Assembly: GCA_002338715.1 (NCBI GenBank)
Contig: DDIR01000124.1
Location: 13,084 to 77,083, forward strand
Source: Phycisphaerales bacterium UBA1845
GTDB taxonomy: Bacteria; Planctomycetota; Phycisphaerae; UBA1845
DNA: 64,000 nucleotides
Direction of reading: 5' to 3'
In this document: positions 1 to 9,526 of the stretch, one piece after another
Position numbering within the stretch: the stretch's first letter is position 1
Layout: each line of letters opens with the position of its first letter
Translations under genes and position numbers: made by a program
Notes under the pieces: model-generated
Told to the model about the DNA's origin: nothing
The model's database searches: none
Seen by the model: the letters and a program-made list of their open reading frames with translations, nothing else

Positions 1-1087
1 AATCTGTATTCGACATGCCATTTTCGGTGATGTAGATCGGCATGTTGTAGCGATCGTACAACCAGCTCGGTCCCCAGTAGAGAACTTCTGGCGTGACCGG
101 CCAACCGAATGATGTTCGCGGGTGACCGTTGGGTTGGTCGCGTGTTTCCGTCGCCTCACCTTTTTCAATAGCTACTTCGTGACCGTAGTAGATATTCAGG
201 CCCAGAAAATCGATTGGTTCGGAGATGATTTCGAAGTCAGAGTCCAGGTGAAGCGGTGCGTTCTTACCGTACTTGCGGAGCCCTTCTTCAGGATACGATC
301 CGCGAATTACCGGGTCCATCCACCAAACGTTATTGAACAGGTGTTTTTCAGAAACGCCCGTTGTGCGTTCGCGCGCGATTTCGACATTGGCGCGGTTTAA
401 TGTCCGCGGGAGGTTGATGCAGCCGGCAGGTGCAAACCCGACGTTTGCAGGCTGTTTTGAGAATTCGCGTATGCGTCGAACGGCTTCTCCGTGCGCGAGG
501 AGAACATGGTGACCGGCTTGAAGCACTTCTCCAAACGAATGGTTGGCCCCTGGTGCGTGGTCACCCGTGAGGTAACCGTGCGAAAGAAACACTTGCGGTT
601 CGTTGATCGTGATCCAGTTTTTCACCCGATCGGAAAGTCGCCGAACCATCAGTTCCGCGTAGTCTGCAAACCATCCGACAGAATCGCGCGAAAACCATCC
701 TCCACGTTTATGCAGCGCGAGCGGCAGATCCCAATGGTAGAGCGTGACGAACGGTTCGACGTGATGTTCAAGGCAGGCGTCCACGAGACGGTCATAGAAT
801 TCCAGTCCGCTGTCGTTCGCCTTGCCAACACCATCGGGCAGGACCCGCGGCCAGGCGACCGAGAACCGATAGGCTTGCAGTCCGAACTGCTCCATGAGCG
901 TCACGTCGGATTCAAAGCGGCGGTAGTGATCGCACGCGATGTTGCCGTCAGTTCGAGCGGGGCCGAAGGTGTCCCAAATTGACGGTTTGCGACCTTCGAC
1001 ATCAACCGCGCCTTCAATTTGAAACGCGGAAGTCGCCGCGCCCCAAACAAAACCGTCAGGAAAGATAAACCCTTCTTCAACTGTCAT
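1..1087 (-). CDS. GH1 family beta-glucosidase, C-terminus beyond window start
   Basis: Glycoside hydrolase family 1 enzyme that would release glucose from beta-linked gluco-oligosaccharides, probably in the cytoplasm because no signal peptide is visible. The ATG at 1087 gives MTVEEGFIFPDGFVWGAATS, a classic GH1 opening, and the frame stays open for 362 codons to the window edge. The acid/base motif TINEP is seen with Glu163 and the nucleophile motif ITENG with Glu355, the usual GH1 spacing; about 90 residues should lie outside the window. It is the last gene of a minus-strand series of glycan genes, but a hairpin at 1158-1199 separates it from the preceding gene, so it probably has its own promoter. 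The family is clear; the exact linkage preference is not. Confidence 0.93.
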   Translation of the reverse strand, partial: MTVEEGFIFPDGFVWGAATSAFQIEGAVDVEGRKPSIWDTFGPARTDGNIACDHYRRFESDVTLMEQFGLQAYRFSVAWPRVLPDGVGKANDSGLEFYDRLVDACLEHHVEPFVTLYHWDLPLALHKRGGWFSRDSVGWFADYAELMVRRLSDRVKNWITINEPQVFLSHGYLTGDHAPGANHSFGEVLQAGHHVLLAHGEAVRRIREFSKQPANVGFAPAGCINLPRTLNRANVEIARERTTGVSEKHLFNNVWWMDPVIRGSYPEEGLRKYGKNAPLHLDSDFEIISEPIDFLGLNIYYGHEVAIEKGEATETRDQPNGHPRTSFGWPVTPEVLYWGPSWLYDRYNMPIYITENGMSNTD

Positions 1088-1157
1088 TCGGTCTTCAATC
1101 AAATTTTAGAGCCAGATTCCGTATATCGACGGCGGGCATCATACGGGCCAAAATGAA

Positions 1158-1199
1158 AGGGAACAAACCCACACCTTGGTCGGCGTGGATTTGTTCCCT
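1158..1199 (-). terminator. Strong stem-loop downstream of the repeat protein gene
   Basis: Ten-base perfect outer arms (1158-1167 with 1190-1199) extend inward, with two mismatches, to a six-base loop. On the minus strand the stem is followed by TTCATTTT. It sits 51 bases past the stop of the minus-strand gene ending at 1251 and before the GH1 start, so an intrinsic terminator is the natural reading. Confidence 0.7.
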
Positions 1200-1250
1200 G
1201 ATTAGGAACCTTGTCAGGTCGACGTAGATTCTCCGCTCTGCCGAGCGAAT

Positions 1251-4200
1251 CTACTGGGCCGGACCGTCCAGGAAGCGTTCAAACGTTTCAAAATCATCGA
1301 TCGTGACCATTCCGTCGCCGGTCAAGTCGGCACATTCACAGCCCTCCGTGACAGCCCCATTTGAGAAACATCGCTGGAATGCCGCGAAATCGCTCAGGTC
1401 CGTGTCGGCGTCGCCGTCACCATTACCCGTGGTTGAGAAGATGACGTTGTCGACGCTCAACGCGCCGCCCGTTCCCCAAGTGCTCAGCTCGTTTTCGAAG
1501 GTGGCCGTCACCGTGTAGGTGTCGGCATCCTGGAATCGCGAACCAACCCGCGTGAGATAAATGTCATCGACCTGAACCGTGACGCCGGTCCCAAGTGTTC
1601 CGTCACCGCCGCCGAGAACGAGAACCGCAAAGCTGTACGATGCTGCGTTCTGGTTGATGGCACCGTCATCGTTTCCGACACCGCCGGCAACCACTGAAGG
1701 ATCAGACAAGGCAACGTCGATTTCCTGCCAGGTTCCGTCAGCCGGAACGTCCACCGCGAGGAAGTCGATATCCGGATCTTCAAGGCGAACGGTCATGATG
1801 CCGGTCGTCTCACCCGAATCATCTGCGATCGCGCGAACACGGGCGCGGAGGTGAATGTCATCGAGGTTGCCTTCAAGGCGAAGGTTCTGATTCGGCCAGG
1901 TAAGACCGGCATACCAGGTTCCACTCGTGATGTTCACATTGAAGACGTCGAGAACTGCGGCTTTGGTGCCACCGAATCCGCAATTGGTGCAGACGCCTGC
2001 GGAAACCGTTCCCGTCGGATTGAGGAATGCGCCGCCGTACTCACCAAAGAACGCCTGCTCGCCTTCAATGCCATCGTCGTAGTTGTCGATGTCACCACTC
2101 GTCGGATTCACCGCCGAGGCAAACGTGTAACCGGTTGTGTTCGCAAGGGCGCCTTCGAAATCTTCATCGAGATCGCCGTTTACAAACGTACTCACGCCTT
2201 CGCTCAAATATCCGCCGTTTGTTTGGAACGTGGCACCGTCAGCCGTGTTTGAGAATGCAACTTCACCAATCGGCGTAACCACATCGACGGGCGTCAGGTA
2301 AAGGTTGTCCACATCGATTCGACCACCGGTTCCCCATGTGGACTCGGGCGCTTGCGGGAATGCGACGACGACCGTGTAGGTGGGGGAGTCGAGATTGAAC
2401 ACGCCATCACCACCGCCACCGGCTGCCCCGGCTTCAATGAATGTATCGAGTGTTCCACCAATCGTGTCCCAACCGCCGGTTGGATTGATTGTTGTGTAGA
2501 GTCTGTCGAGGCTGGAGTCTTCGATACGAAGTTCGATCGGTCCGGTGTTTTCGCCGGGGGCTGCGATACCGCGGACCGTTGCTTCCAAGGTCACCTGCGA
2601 CAAGTCGGTCGATGCGAGGCCTTGATTCGCCCAGATCAAACCGCCGCTCCAGCTTCCACCGGCGCCAATAACGAGGTTTTCGACCTTGATCTGACCAAAG
2701 CCGTCAGGATCGCCGCCACTTGTGTTGGCCCGTGCGATGAAGCCGGTCGTGCCACAGAAGAAGAACGGTGGGAAGTCTTCGCAGAAACTACCGTTGGTGT
2801 AACCACCGAATGCGGCTTCTCCGGTCAATCCCGTGTCCCAACCGGGCACGTAGTTGAATGCGACGCTGTTGGTGTTGAGGAAGAAGCCACCGCCAACACC
2901 CGAAGCGTCCGTAAAGTCTTCGTCAAGACCGGCTTGGGTGACGCGATTGCCTTCTACACGGACGACATAGTCACCGCCAGCCGTATCGCCCATCACGTCG
3001 GCAGAAACGTAGTACTGCGACGAATCGCAAGCGATGTCGAGAACCGGTGCGAGGTTGTCCCAGTACAGTCCGGCATACCAGGCGCTACCGGTCGAGTCGC
3101 TGTTCGTCAGCACGATGTTGTCAACCGTCAACGTACCACCGGTTCCCCACGGGGTGGAACCTTCGTTGTCGAATGCGATAACGACTTTGTATGACGAAGC
3201 GTTCAGATCAAACACGCCGACCGTCGGAATACCGGTCGGATCGGCTTCGGTGAAGGTGCTGAGCAAACCGCCAAACGATTGGAACACGGTCGTCGCCGAA
3301 CCGCTCGTGATCAAGCGGTTCTGATTGGGATCTTCAAGGCGAAGTTGCACGTCGCCAAGGACTTCCCCGTCGCCCGCGTCAGCCGCTCCGCGAATGTCGG
3401 CGGTCAGACTGATCTGCGAAAGATCGACCAATGATTGCGGCGGGCCGCTGATGACCTCAAAGCTGACGGCGTCGGCGAAACCCGCACCGCCATTGTTCGC
3501 CGGCTGATTGAACACGAGAACCGCACGGGCGACTTGCGCACCAGCCGGTGCAACGAGTTGCAACGTGTTTTCGATCCAGGTGTTCGTCGGTGTTGTATTG
3601 TCGACCATCACCAATTCATCTTCGGCGAGCGGGGTGACCAGATCGACGCCGTCGAAGAATTCAATCTTCATGATGAACTGATTCGGATTTGCGCCGGTGA
3701 TGCCGTCAAGTCCGTTGTTGATATTCGTGTCGTTTCGCGAGTAGACCTTCAGTTCCCAGGTCTGACCGGGTTGGGCGATCAAGTCCTGCGTCAAGCCCGA
3801 CGAGTTGAAACCTCCCGTGAATCCGCCAAACGTCTTGAACAGGTGCGTTCCGTTAACCGGCGCTGGGGCGGTCTCAAGGTAGTTGTTCGCACCAAAGACT
3901 GACCAACCGTCGAACGATCCGCCGTTGTCATCGAATCCGCCGTTGACGAAGGGGTTCGCACCTTCCAACGGTCCGGAGTCGAGCGTCAAACCGGCATTCC
4001 AATTTCCGGAATTGAGGATCACGCCTTCGACATCAAGTTGACCGGCTTCCGATGGATTTCCACCGACCGGAATGGCGCTGGCCGAGGCGCTACCGTCCGG
4101 GCCAAGCACTGCGTCAACCGTGGTGCCGAAGAAGGCGCCTTCGTTTGCGATGCCCGTGTCCCAATCGGTTGTAAATCCGGTTGTGCCATTGGATGTCACA

Positions 4201-4571
4201 AAAACTCCGCCACCGTTTCCGGTGATGTTCACGAAGTCTTCAAAGATCGCGCTGAAACCAACGTTGGCCACTTCGAGGTAACCGCCGCCGCTGCCCGCGA
4301 CGCCACCGGTTGAAAGGCCTTCTGCCGTCACCGAACCGAAGCGGGCGTTGCCCACGGTGCCCGCGAATGCATTCTCACCTGCCACACCGTCGTCCCACTG
4401 GATTCCAGAGACAAACCCGAACCCGCTGAACGTGAACGACCCGGTTTCAGAGACCGTCTCGAAATCCTCTTCGAGAATGAGTGGGGCACCCAGGCTGTTC
4501 GCAGCCATCCATCCTACACAAAGGATGAGGGCGACCGATTGCTGCTTCCACCAACCTCCACGTGACTTCAT
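1251..4571 (-). CDS. Large secreted beta-repeat protein with dockerin-like tail
   Basis: A secreted protein of 1106 residues, function unknown. The ATG at 4571 is chosen because AAGGAG lies 6-7 bases upstream and a signal peptide follows at once (MKSRGGWWKQQ, hydrophobic core, then SLGAP). The body has four related segments, each with a W/Y-D-[DT]-G, E-x-A-F-x-G signature and a later V-D-[ND]-[IVL]-x-[LF] strand, which suggests tandem jelly-roll or carbohydrate-binding folds. An NNG..F-D-like module resembling CBM_4_9 sits between copies. The C-terminus (GDGDADTDLSDF ... LTGDGMVTIDDF) is a paired calcium-loop, dockerin-like tail of the kind common in Planctomycetota. No catalytic motif was seen. 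Its place beside GH16 suggests glycan binding or a surface scaffold. Confidence 0.75.
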   Translation of the reverse strand: MKSRGGWWKQQSVALILCVGWMAANSLGAPLILEEDFETVSETGSFTFSGFGFVSGIQWDDGVAGENAFAGTVGNARFGSVTAEGLSTGGVAGSGGGYLEVANVGFSAIFEDFVNITGNGGGVFVTSNGTTGFTTDWDTGIANEGAFFGTTVDAVLGPDGSASASAIPVGGNPSEAGQLDVEGVILNSGNWNAGLTLDSGPLEGANPFVNGGFDDNGGSFDGWSVFGANNYLETAPAPVNGTHLFKTFGGFTGGFNSSGLTQDLIAQPGQTWELKVYSRNDTNINNGLDGITGANPNQFIMKIEFFDGVDLVTPLAEDELVMVDNTTPTNTWIENTLQLVAPAGAQVARAVLVFNQPANNGGAGFADAVSFEVISGPPQSLVDLSQISLTADIRGAADAGDGEVLGDVQLRLEDPNQNRLITSGSATTVFQSFGGLLSTFTEADPTGIPTVGVFDLNASSYKVVIAFDNEGSTPWGTGGTLTVDNIVLTNSDSTGSAWYAGLYWDNLAPVLDIACDSSQYYVSADVMGDTAGGDYVVRVEGNRVTQAGLDEDFTDASGVGGGFFLNTNSVAFNYVPGWDTGLTGEAAFGGYTNGSFCEDFPPFFFCGTTGFIARANTSGGDPDGFGQIKVENLVIGAGGSWSGGLIWANQGLASTDLSQVTLEATVRGIAAPGENTGPIELRIEDSSLDRLYTTINPTGGWDTIGGTLDTFIEAGAAGGGGDGVFNLDSPTYTVVVAFPQAPESTWGTGGRIDVDNLYLTPVDVVTPIGEVAFSNTADGATFQTNGGYLSEGVSTFVNGDLDEDFEGALANTTGYTFASAVNPTSGDIDNYDDGIEGEQAFFGEYGGAFLNPTGTVSAGVCTNCGFGGTKAAVLDVFNVNITSGTWYAGLTWPNQNLRLEGNLDDIHLRARVRAIADDSGETTGIMTVRLEDPDIDFLAVDVPADGTWQEIDVALSDPSVVAGGVGNDDGAINQNAASYSFAVLVLGGGDGTLGTGVTVQVDDIYLTRVGSRFQDADTYTVTATFENELSTWGTGGALSVDNVIFSTTGNGDGDADTDLSDFAAFQRCFSNGAVTEGCECADLTGDGMVTIDDFETFERFLDGPAQ

Positions 4572-4739
4572 CAATAGCTCCTTTTCCTCAAGTCGCGCTG
4601 CGTGCAACAACCACGCGAACCGCACAATATTGGGCAGATGAACCTGCCAGTTCCATTTAATCTTCGTCCGCTACTTCAATTGCACATTCGTCAAATGCAC
4701 TTAATTTGAATGCTCTTCCACCAGCGACGCCACCATACG

Positions 4740-7040
4740 TCAATTCGAACCGGTGATGCCTTCACCAAACCGAAGCTGAAACTCTTTGAAATCCCGAAGG
4801 TCCATGTGGCCATCGGACTCAACATCAAAAACAGCCAGGCACTCTGCTGGCGACAACGACCCGCCTGATGGTGGGGCGTTGAGCGGACCCGCAAAGCACT
4901 CAGCCAATATTGCAAAGTCGGCGTCGTCGACGTCGCCGTCGGCGTCTGCGTCATGAAATCCCGGCGCGGTCTGCAGTCGAATGAAATCGCCCGGTTTCAT
5001 CACCGTGGACTTGCCAGCCGGCGTGTTGGCTGCGTCCCATGGATTGCCCGCAGTCGCGCCGACAAACTCGTTGTATCGTATGCCATTGGACGTGTTGAAT
5101 ACGTTGGCCAACAAACGAATCGCATCGCGCGGTTGCGCGCCCAGGTGACTAAGTCGAATCCGCAACTCACGTTGATCACTGTTGCCTTGATAGCTGACTT
5201 CATCGCCGCCCAGCACATCGGTGCCGGCATTCAAAAATGCGCCTTGCACAAATTCCAGCTCGTTGTTGTCGACGTGGTAAACCCCGGCGAGGCTTGAGAA
5301 CAGGCAGATCGCGTAGTCCGCACGAAAGCCCAGCGGGAAGAACAGGTCACCGCGTTGTCCGGTGGATGACTTACCCGAAATCAATCGCCGTGACGGATCG
5401 CTTTCGTCGGTCAGTTCATAGGTTGAAACGGACCCGTCGGAAACCGAGTCGACATATACAACAACACCTTGAACCAAACCGGCTGGCCAAGCCGATGCAT
5501 TGTCGAACGCGAAGACCAGGTTGCCCGCGCTGTCGGAATCAAAATAAAGCGACGAGTTTGCACCGAGGATGTCGCCCGCACCGTTGTTGAGGCCAGCCGC
5601 AGACAGCGTGTATTCGCCCGGTGAAATGACGCCGTCCACCGAAAGGTTCGTGCGCGAGTCGTCTGCCAGTTCCAACGATGCAGGACCGGGGTCGCTCGGA
5701 ACATACGCGCGGACGTAGTCAATGTAATGATGCTGCGGGAACACGGTCGTTCCGTCGGGCGGGCCTGGCCAATCGCCGCCGACGGCTGTGTTGAGAATCC
5801 AGAAGAACGGAACCTTCGGGATATTCGGATTGGACGTTGTCTGGCGAATGACGCCATCGACATACCAATCCAATCGATCAGGGAACCACTCAACGGCGTA
5901 CTCGTGGAAGTCGGCTGTAAAGTCCGGTCCGGTGTATGTACCGGTGACCGTGCGACCGATTTCCCACGGCGGTTCACCGTTCGGTCCCAATGGTCCCCAG
6001 TGCAAACTCATGTGCGTGACGTTGGGCACTTGACCGATCTGTTCCATGATGTCGATTTCGGGAGGCCAACCTCCGTCAGAAGCAAGGCCCCAATGCGCCG
6101 GCCACATTCCTTTTGTCGCGGGAAGCTTGGCGCCCACTTCGAACCGCCCATAGACCATGGCGAATCGATCGCGTGTATCGACGAGACCAGACGTGTAGTT
6201 CCATGTGCCGAAGTTGCCTTGATTGTCAAAACCGGAAATGGTCCGTTGTTGGCTGCGAAGGTCGAGTACGTCTCTCGTTCCAACGGTTGTGAGGAACACG
6301 TCGTCTGGCGCGTAATATTGAAGCTCGTTGTTCTTGACCTGGTGGATGTCTTCGACGCGCCATTTCGAGGTGTCAACTTCCGTGCCATCGAACTCGTCAG
6401 CCCAGAAAACGTCCCAACCGGTGTTGGGTGGGTTGTCGCTTTGCAGATGCGCGTCATCGATGATGACGGCGCCGGGGTCGTCGTTTAGTTGGGTGAATAC
6501 GACCGCGATTCGCACTTCCACCGTACCTGTTGGGGCGACGGCTTGTAGCGTGTGCTCGACCCATGTGTTGGTCGGCGTGTTGGCGTGAACCATCGACGTG
6601 CTGAACTCTGAGATCAGGTCGGATGTTCCATAGACGCCATTCGCAACTTGATAGAATTCGATTTTAAGATCGCAGTAATTGTCCGTGCCGGTCAGCGCCG
6701 TGTTGGTGTTGTGTCGAGCCCAGGCTGAAGCTGTCCAGGTGACGCCCGCTTTGGATGTTACGTTCTGGAAGAACCCGGAGTAATTGGCGGAGCCGTTGTT
6801 TTCGCCTGTAATTGCGGCGCTGAATGTTCCGTTGTGCGGCGTGATCGGGGCGACGGCTAAATTCGCGCCAAAGGTCTGCCATCCACCGAAGTCGCCGGCT
6901 TCAAACCCGGCATTGGTGAGTTGGGCGTGCAATGTCGATGCGCAACCTAGGACGCACGCGAGCGACAGCGCAATGGCAATCCGACGCTGTGACGTCGCGT
7001 GCCTGCGTACAAACTCAAGTTGTCGGTGGCTACTGTTCAT
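4740..7040 (-). CDS. Secreted GH16 endo-beta-glucanase (laminarinase-like) with CBM and dockerin-like tail
   Basis: Likely endo-1,3-beta-glucanase acting outside the cell. The 766 residues run: signal peptide (to about AQ40, with two arginines before the core), a CBM_4_9-like binding module (about 41-200), the GH16 catalytic domain (about 207-455), a beta-rich region of unknown role (about 456-690), and a C-terminal dockerin-like tail with DADADGDVDDADF and a second calcium-like loop. The GH16 signature EIDIME is present with Glu328 (nucleophile), Asp330 and Glu333 (acid/base); the extra residue in the motif is the laminarinase-type beta-bulge form. It follows the pseudopilin-like gene by 49 bases and is probably cotranscribed with it. 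GH16 is sure; beta-1,3 specificity is inferred from the motif form. Confidence 0.92.
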   Translation of the reverse strand: MNSSHRQLEFVRRHATSQRRIAIALSLACVLGCASTLHAQLTNAGFEAGDFGGWQTFGANLAVAPITPHNGTFSAAITGENNGSANYSGFFQNVTSKAGVTWTASAWARHNTNTALTGTDNYCDLKIEFYQVANGVYGTSDLISEFSTSMVHANTPTNTWVEHTLQAVAPTGTVEVRIAVVFTQLNDDPGAVIIDDAHLQSDNPPNTGWDVFWADEFDGTEVDTSKWRVEDIHQVKNNELQYYAPDDVFLTTVGTRDVLDLRSQQRTISGFDNQGNFGTWNYTSGLVDTRDRFAMVYGRFEVGAKLPATKGMWPAHWGLASDGGWPPEIDIMEQIGQVPNVTHMSLHWGPLGPNGEPPWEIGRTVTGTYTGPDFTADFHEYAVEWFPDRLDWYVDGVIRQTTSNPNIPKVPFFWILNTAVGGDWPGPPDGTTVFPQHHYIDYVRAYVPSDPGPASLELADDSRTNLSVDGVISPGEYTLSAAGLNNGAGDILGANSSLYFDSDSAGNLVFAFDNASAWPAGLVQGVVVYVDSVSDGSVSTYELTDESDPSRRLISGKSSTGQRGDLFFPLGFRADYAICLFSSLAGVYHVDNNELEFVQGAFLNAGTDVLGGDEVSYQGNSDQRELRIRLSHLGAQPRDAIRLLANVFNTSNGIRYNEFVGATAGNPWDAANTPAGKSTVMKPGDFIRLQTAPGFHDADADGDVDDADFAILAECFAGPLNAPPSGGSLSPAECLAVFDVESDGHMDLRDFKEFQLRFGEGITGSN

Positions 7041-7089
7041 TTCGAATCACGACCTTTGTGCTATCCCGTCGATGCCCACCCATCCACAA

Positions 7090-8199
7090 TCAGTTAATGG
7101 TCACGCGTGGTTGATACGGTGAAACCCGCACGCGCGGAGAAAACTCAATCGGTTCGTCATTGGCGTTGAACTTCACCGGCTGAATCGTCGAGCCATGCAA
7201 GTCGCCAAACAGGACATTGAGCTTTCCTTTGGGATGCCGCTTGCGTGGAATACGGTCTGCCGCCAATCCACCGTCGGCTTCGTTGGCGTTGACGGCATCG
7301 CCCAGATAAGGACCGCTGGCTTGTGCGCTGAGGATGAGGTTTGAAAATCCTGTGTTGGCGAAGACCTGATCCTGCGAGTCGCGCCCGGCTTCAAAGATCA
7401 AACCGACTTCACCGGGGTTCCAGATCTTGTCGAGGTTGCCTTGAAGTCGCGTCCCGATACCGCTTTGGCGACATGGATGGGTTCCGGGGTAAAGTTTTTC
7501 TCCGATGCACTCAAACCACGTGCCCGATCCCACGCGAATCGCACGCCAGCATGCGGGGTTGCCCTGGCTGACGCCGACTTCCGCACCGGTGATGTCTTCG
7601 TTGACGGCGTAACTCAGTCGGCCCCAGTAGGACATACCGGACTGGCTCGCACGGGCATTGTCAGGGTCACCCGACCCCTTCAATCCATCACCGCTCGGGA
7701 GGTTCTGCGGATAGTAGGGGGTGGCGAATTGGACGCGGTCGGATGGACAAATCACCAGTTCCAATTCGTCGTTGATCTTCTCTTTCAGGGTGAGCGCATC
7801 TTGGTAGTCGAGGGCGCGCACGCCCCAATCCCAGTTCTGCCGAAACTTCATCCCGGACCCCAAGCCGACCGCAACCGGCCAAGCCAGCAACTCCGAACCG
7901 AGTCCGTATTCGTAACGGTTTCGCCCCGCGTCAGCCAGGTCCAGGCCAACCTCGTCGGTGGTGATCTGGAACCGGTTGTTGTGGTCAGCTGCGAAGACGC
8001 TGACGGCTTGTCCTGTACCGCGCATGTGCGCCAGGCACTTGGCCTGCTTGGCTTGATCTCTTGCGCTTCTGAGCGAAGGCAGGAGAATCGAAATCAATAA
8101 CGCGATGATGGAAACCACGACGAGCAGTTCGACGAGTGTGAATCCCGCTCGTGCGCCTTCCGGTACGCTGTGACGCTCTGGTTGTGTCTTGTGATTCAT
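7090..8199 (-). CDS. Prepilin-type N-methylation protein with H-X9-DG-like tail
   Basis: A type II secretion/type IV pilin-like secreted protein with the Planctomycetota architecture. The start at 8199 has AGGAG about nine bases upstream; the in-frame ATG at 8217 lacks this. The N-terminus carries RAGFTLVELLVVVSIIALL, the prepilin peptidase site (G before F) and hydrophobic helix. The C-terminus has RKRHPKGKLNVLFGDLHG, close to the prepilin-associated H-X9-DG motif. The middle (about residues 60-330) has no recognised fold. It lies between a LacI regulator (33 bases upstream) and a GH16 gene (49 bases downstream), so it may be induced by the same sugar. Its job here is unknown; a surface or export role is only a guess. 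Confidence 0.85.
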   Translation of the reverse strand: MNHKTQPERHSVPEGARAGFTLVELLVVVSIIALLISILLPSLRSARDQAKQAKCLAHMRGTGQAVSVFAADHNNRFQITTDEVGLDLADAGRNRYEYGLGSELLAWPVAVGLGSGMKFRQNWDWGVRALDYQDALTLKEKINDELELVICPSDRVQFATPYYPQNLPSGDGLKGSGDPDNARASQSGMSYWGRLSYAVNEDITGAEVGVSQGNPACWRAIRVGSGTWFECIGEKLYPGTHPCRQSGIGTRLQGNLDKIWNPGEVGLIFEAGRDSQDQVFANTGFSNLILSAQASGPYLGDAVNANEADGGLAADRIPRKRHPKGKLNVLFGDLHGSTIQPVKFNANDEPIEFSPRVRVSPYQPRVTIN

Positions 8200-8232
8200 G
8201 CAACGAGTCTCCTGCATTTTGCAGCAAATGTT

Positions 8233-9315
8233 TTAGCCAGCCGCGCGATTCCGTTCATTGGTTGTCGAAACATCACCCGCTTGCTTGCGATCGTTATTGA
8301 TCCAACTCTTCCCGGATCCGCGCCTTGGCGGTGCAGTGGAATGGTGAATTTCAAGAAAACACGACACGGATTGTCGAACACGCTTGCCATTTTCGCGTCC
8401 CAACAATCCGCTTAATGCACGGGTTGCTTCACGTCCCAGGGCCTTGGCGTCCTGACAGACAGCCGTCATCGTCGGATACACCGAGAACCGCGCGTCGCCG
8501 TCGTCAAAACCGATGATCGACAAATCATTGGGGACTTGAATGCCCAGTTCGTGTGCTTTGTTGATTGCACCGATCGCCAACTGCGGGTCAGCCAGCACCA
8601 ACGCGGTCGGTGGGTTGGCCATCGTCATCGCCATCTTCAGAATGGTGGCGCCGCCGATCAGGTTGGCCGGGTTTCTAAAAATCAGGTTTTGTTCGATGGG
8701 TACGTCGTGCGCATTGAGCGACGCTTCGTAACCTTCGAGTCGGTCGAAGTGATCGCAGTCGGGAATGGTGTTCATGCCGAACGCGATGCGACGATGACCG
8801 AGCGAGAACAGATAGTCGACGGCGCGGGTCGTTTCTTCACCGGAACTGCAATCGATGTAGTTGACCGATTTGTTTTCAAACCGCTCGCTCAAAACGATCG
8901 CCGGAAAACCTTCTGCGACGATTTGTTCGCAGACATGCATGGTTTCCACCGAGGTGCGGAGGATGACGCCGCGAACGCCTTTGCGCATGAAGTACTGCGA
9001 ATATGTTTCGTCGGACGATTTATCGCGCTGCGGTTTGAGGATCATCAAATCGAGATGATGCTCATCGACTCCCTCGGAAATGCCCTCCAGTACAGCGAAG
9101 TCGAATGCAGACGCGATCATCTCGCGACCGGTGTAGGTCATGGCGATGTTGGTGGTAGACCTTCTTCCAACGCGCGAGATGTATCCCGATCGATTGGCGA
9201 TGGCGAGCACCATTTCGCGTGTTTTTTCGCTGACGTTTCGATCGTTGTTGAGTGCTCTTGAAACGGTGGTGATCGAGACTCCGGCTTCGCGTGCGATTTG
9301 ACGAACAGAACTCAT
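8233..9315 (-). CDS. LacI family transcriptional regulator
   Basis: A sugar-responsive repressor of 360 residues. The helix-turn-helix is VRQIAREAGVSITTVSRALNN with the usual hinge after it, and the periplasmic-binding-protein-like core follows (about 60-340, with the family phrase LSIIGFDDGD near residue 270). The start at 9315 gives the canonical MSSVRQIAREAG head with AAGGG upstream; the ATG at 9372 adds 19 atypical residues and overlaps the predicted promoter. It lies downstream of the ABC transporter genes and upstream of the pseudopilin and GH16 genes, so it very likely controls this glycan locus. The inducer is presumably a gluco-oligosaccharide, but the sequence does not prove it. Confidence 0.93.
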   Translation of the reverse strand: MSSVRQIAREAGVSITTVSRALNNDRNVSEKTREMVLAIANRSGYISRVGRRSTTNIAMTYTGREMIASAFDFAVLEGISEGVDEHHLDLMILKPQRDKSSDETYSQYFMRKGVRGVILRTSVETMHVCEQIVAEGFPAIVLSERFENKSVNYIDCSSGEETTRAVDYLFSLGHRRIAFGMNTIPDCDHFDRLEGYEASLNAHDVPIEQNLIFRNPANLIGGATILKMAMTMANPPTALVLADPQLAIGAINKAHELGIQVPNDLSIIGFDDGDARFSVYPTMTAVCQDAKALGREATRALSGLLGRENGKRVRQSVSCFLEIHHSTAPPRRGSGKSWINNDRKQAGDVSTTNERNRAAG

Positions 9316-9360
9316 TTTGTTGCCCTTGCGCTTGAGTGTTTGCCTGCAACAGTGTCTGCA

Positions 9361-9389
9361 ACAATACCGCAATAAGAACGCAATCTCAA
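9361..9389 (-). promoter_or_regulatory. Predicted sigma-70 promoter of the LacI gene
   Basis: On the minus strand TTGAGA (9384-9389) is followed after 17 bases by TATTGT (9361-9366). Just downstream the octamer CTGCAACA occurs twice, about 12 bases apart, over 9346-9365, a possible operator. This would let the LacI gene start separately from the permease genes. Prediction only. Confidence 0.45.
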
Positions 9390-9526
9390 CACAAATCCCG
9401 GCTTACGGGCTCGCCAGCCGTATTTCACAAGTATCTTAGGTGGGTCCGAAAATATTTGGCGTGGATTCTGGAGAAGTAAATATTGAAGTAGTTAGATTAG
9501 TGATCGCGACTGGTAGGCTAAAGTAT

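Noticed and set aside
2352..3194. 280-codon plus-strand open frame
   Set aside because: It lies fully antisense to the repeat protein gene, and its Cys- and Arg-rich translation has no domain. The high G+C content makes such antisense frames common.
8536..9261. 241-codon plus-strand open frame
   Set aside because: Antisense to the LacI gene, whose helix-turn-helix and core motifs are unambiguous.
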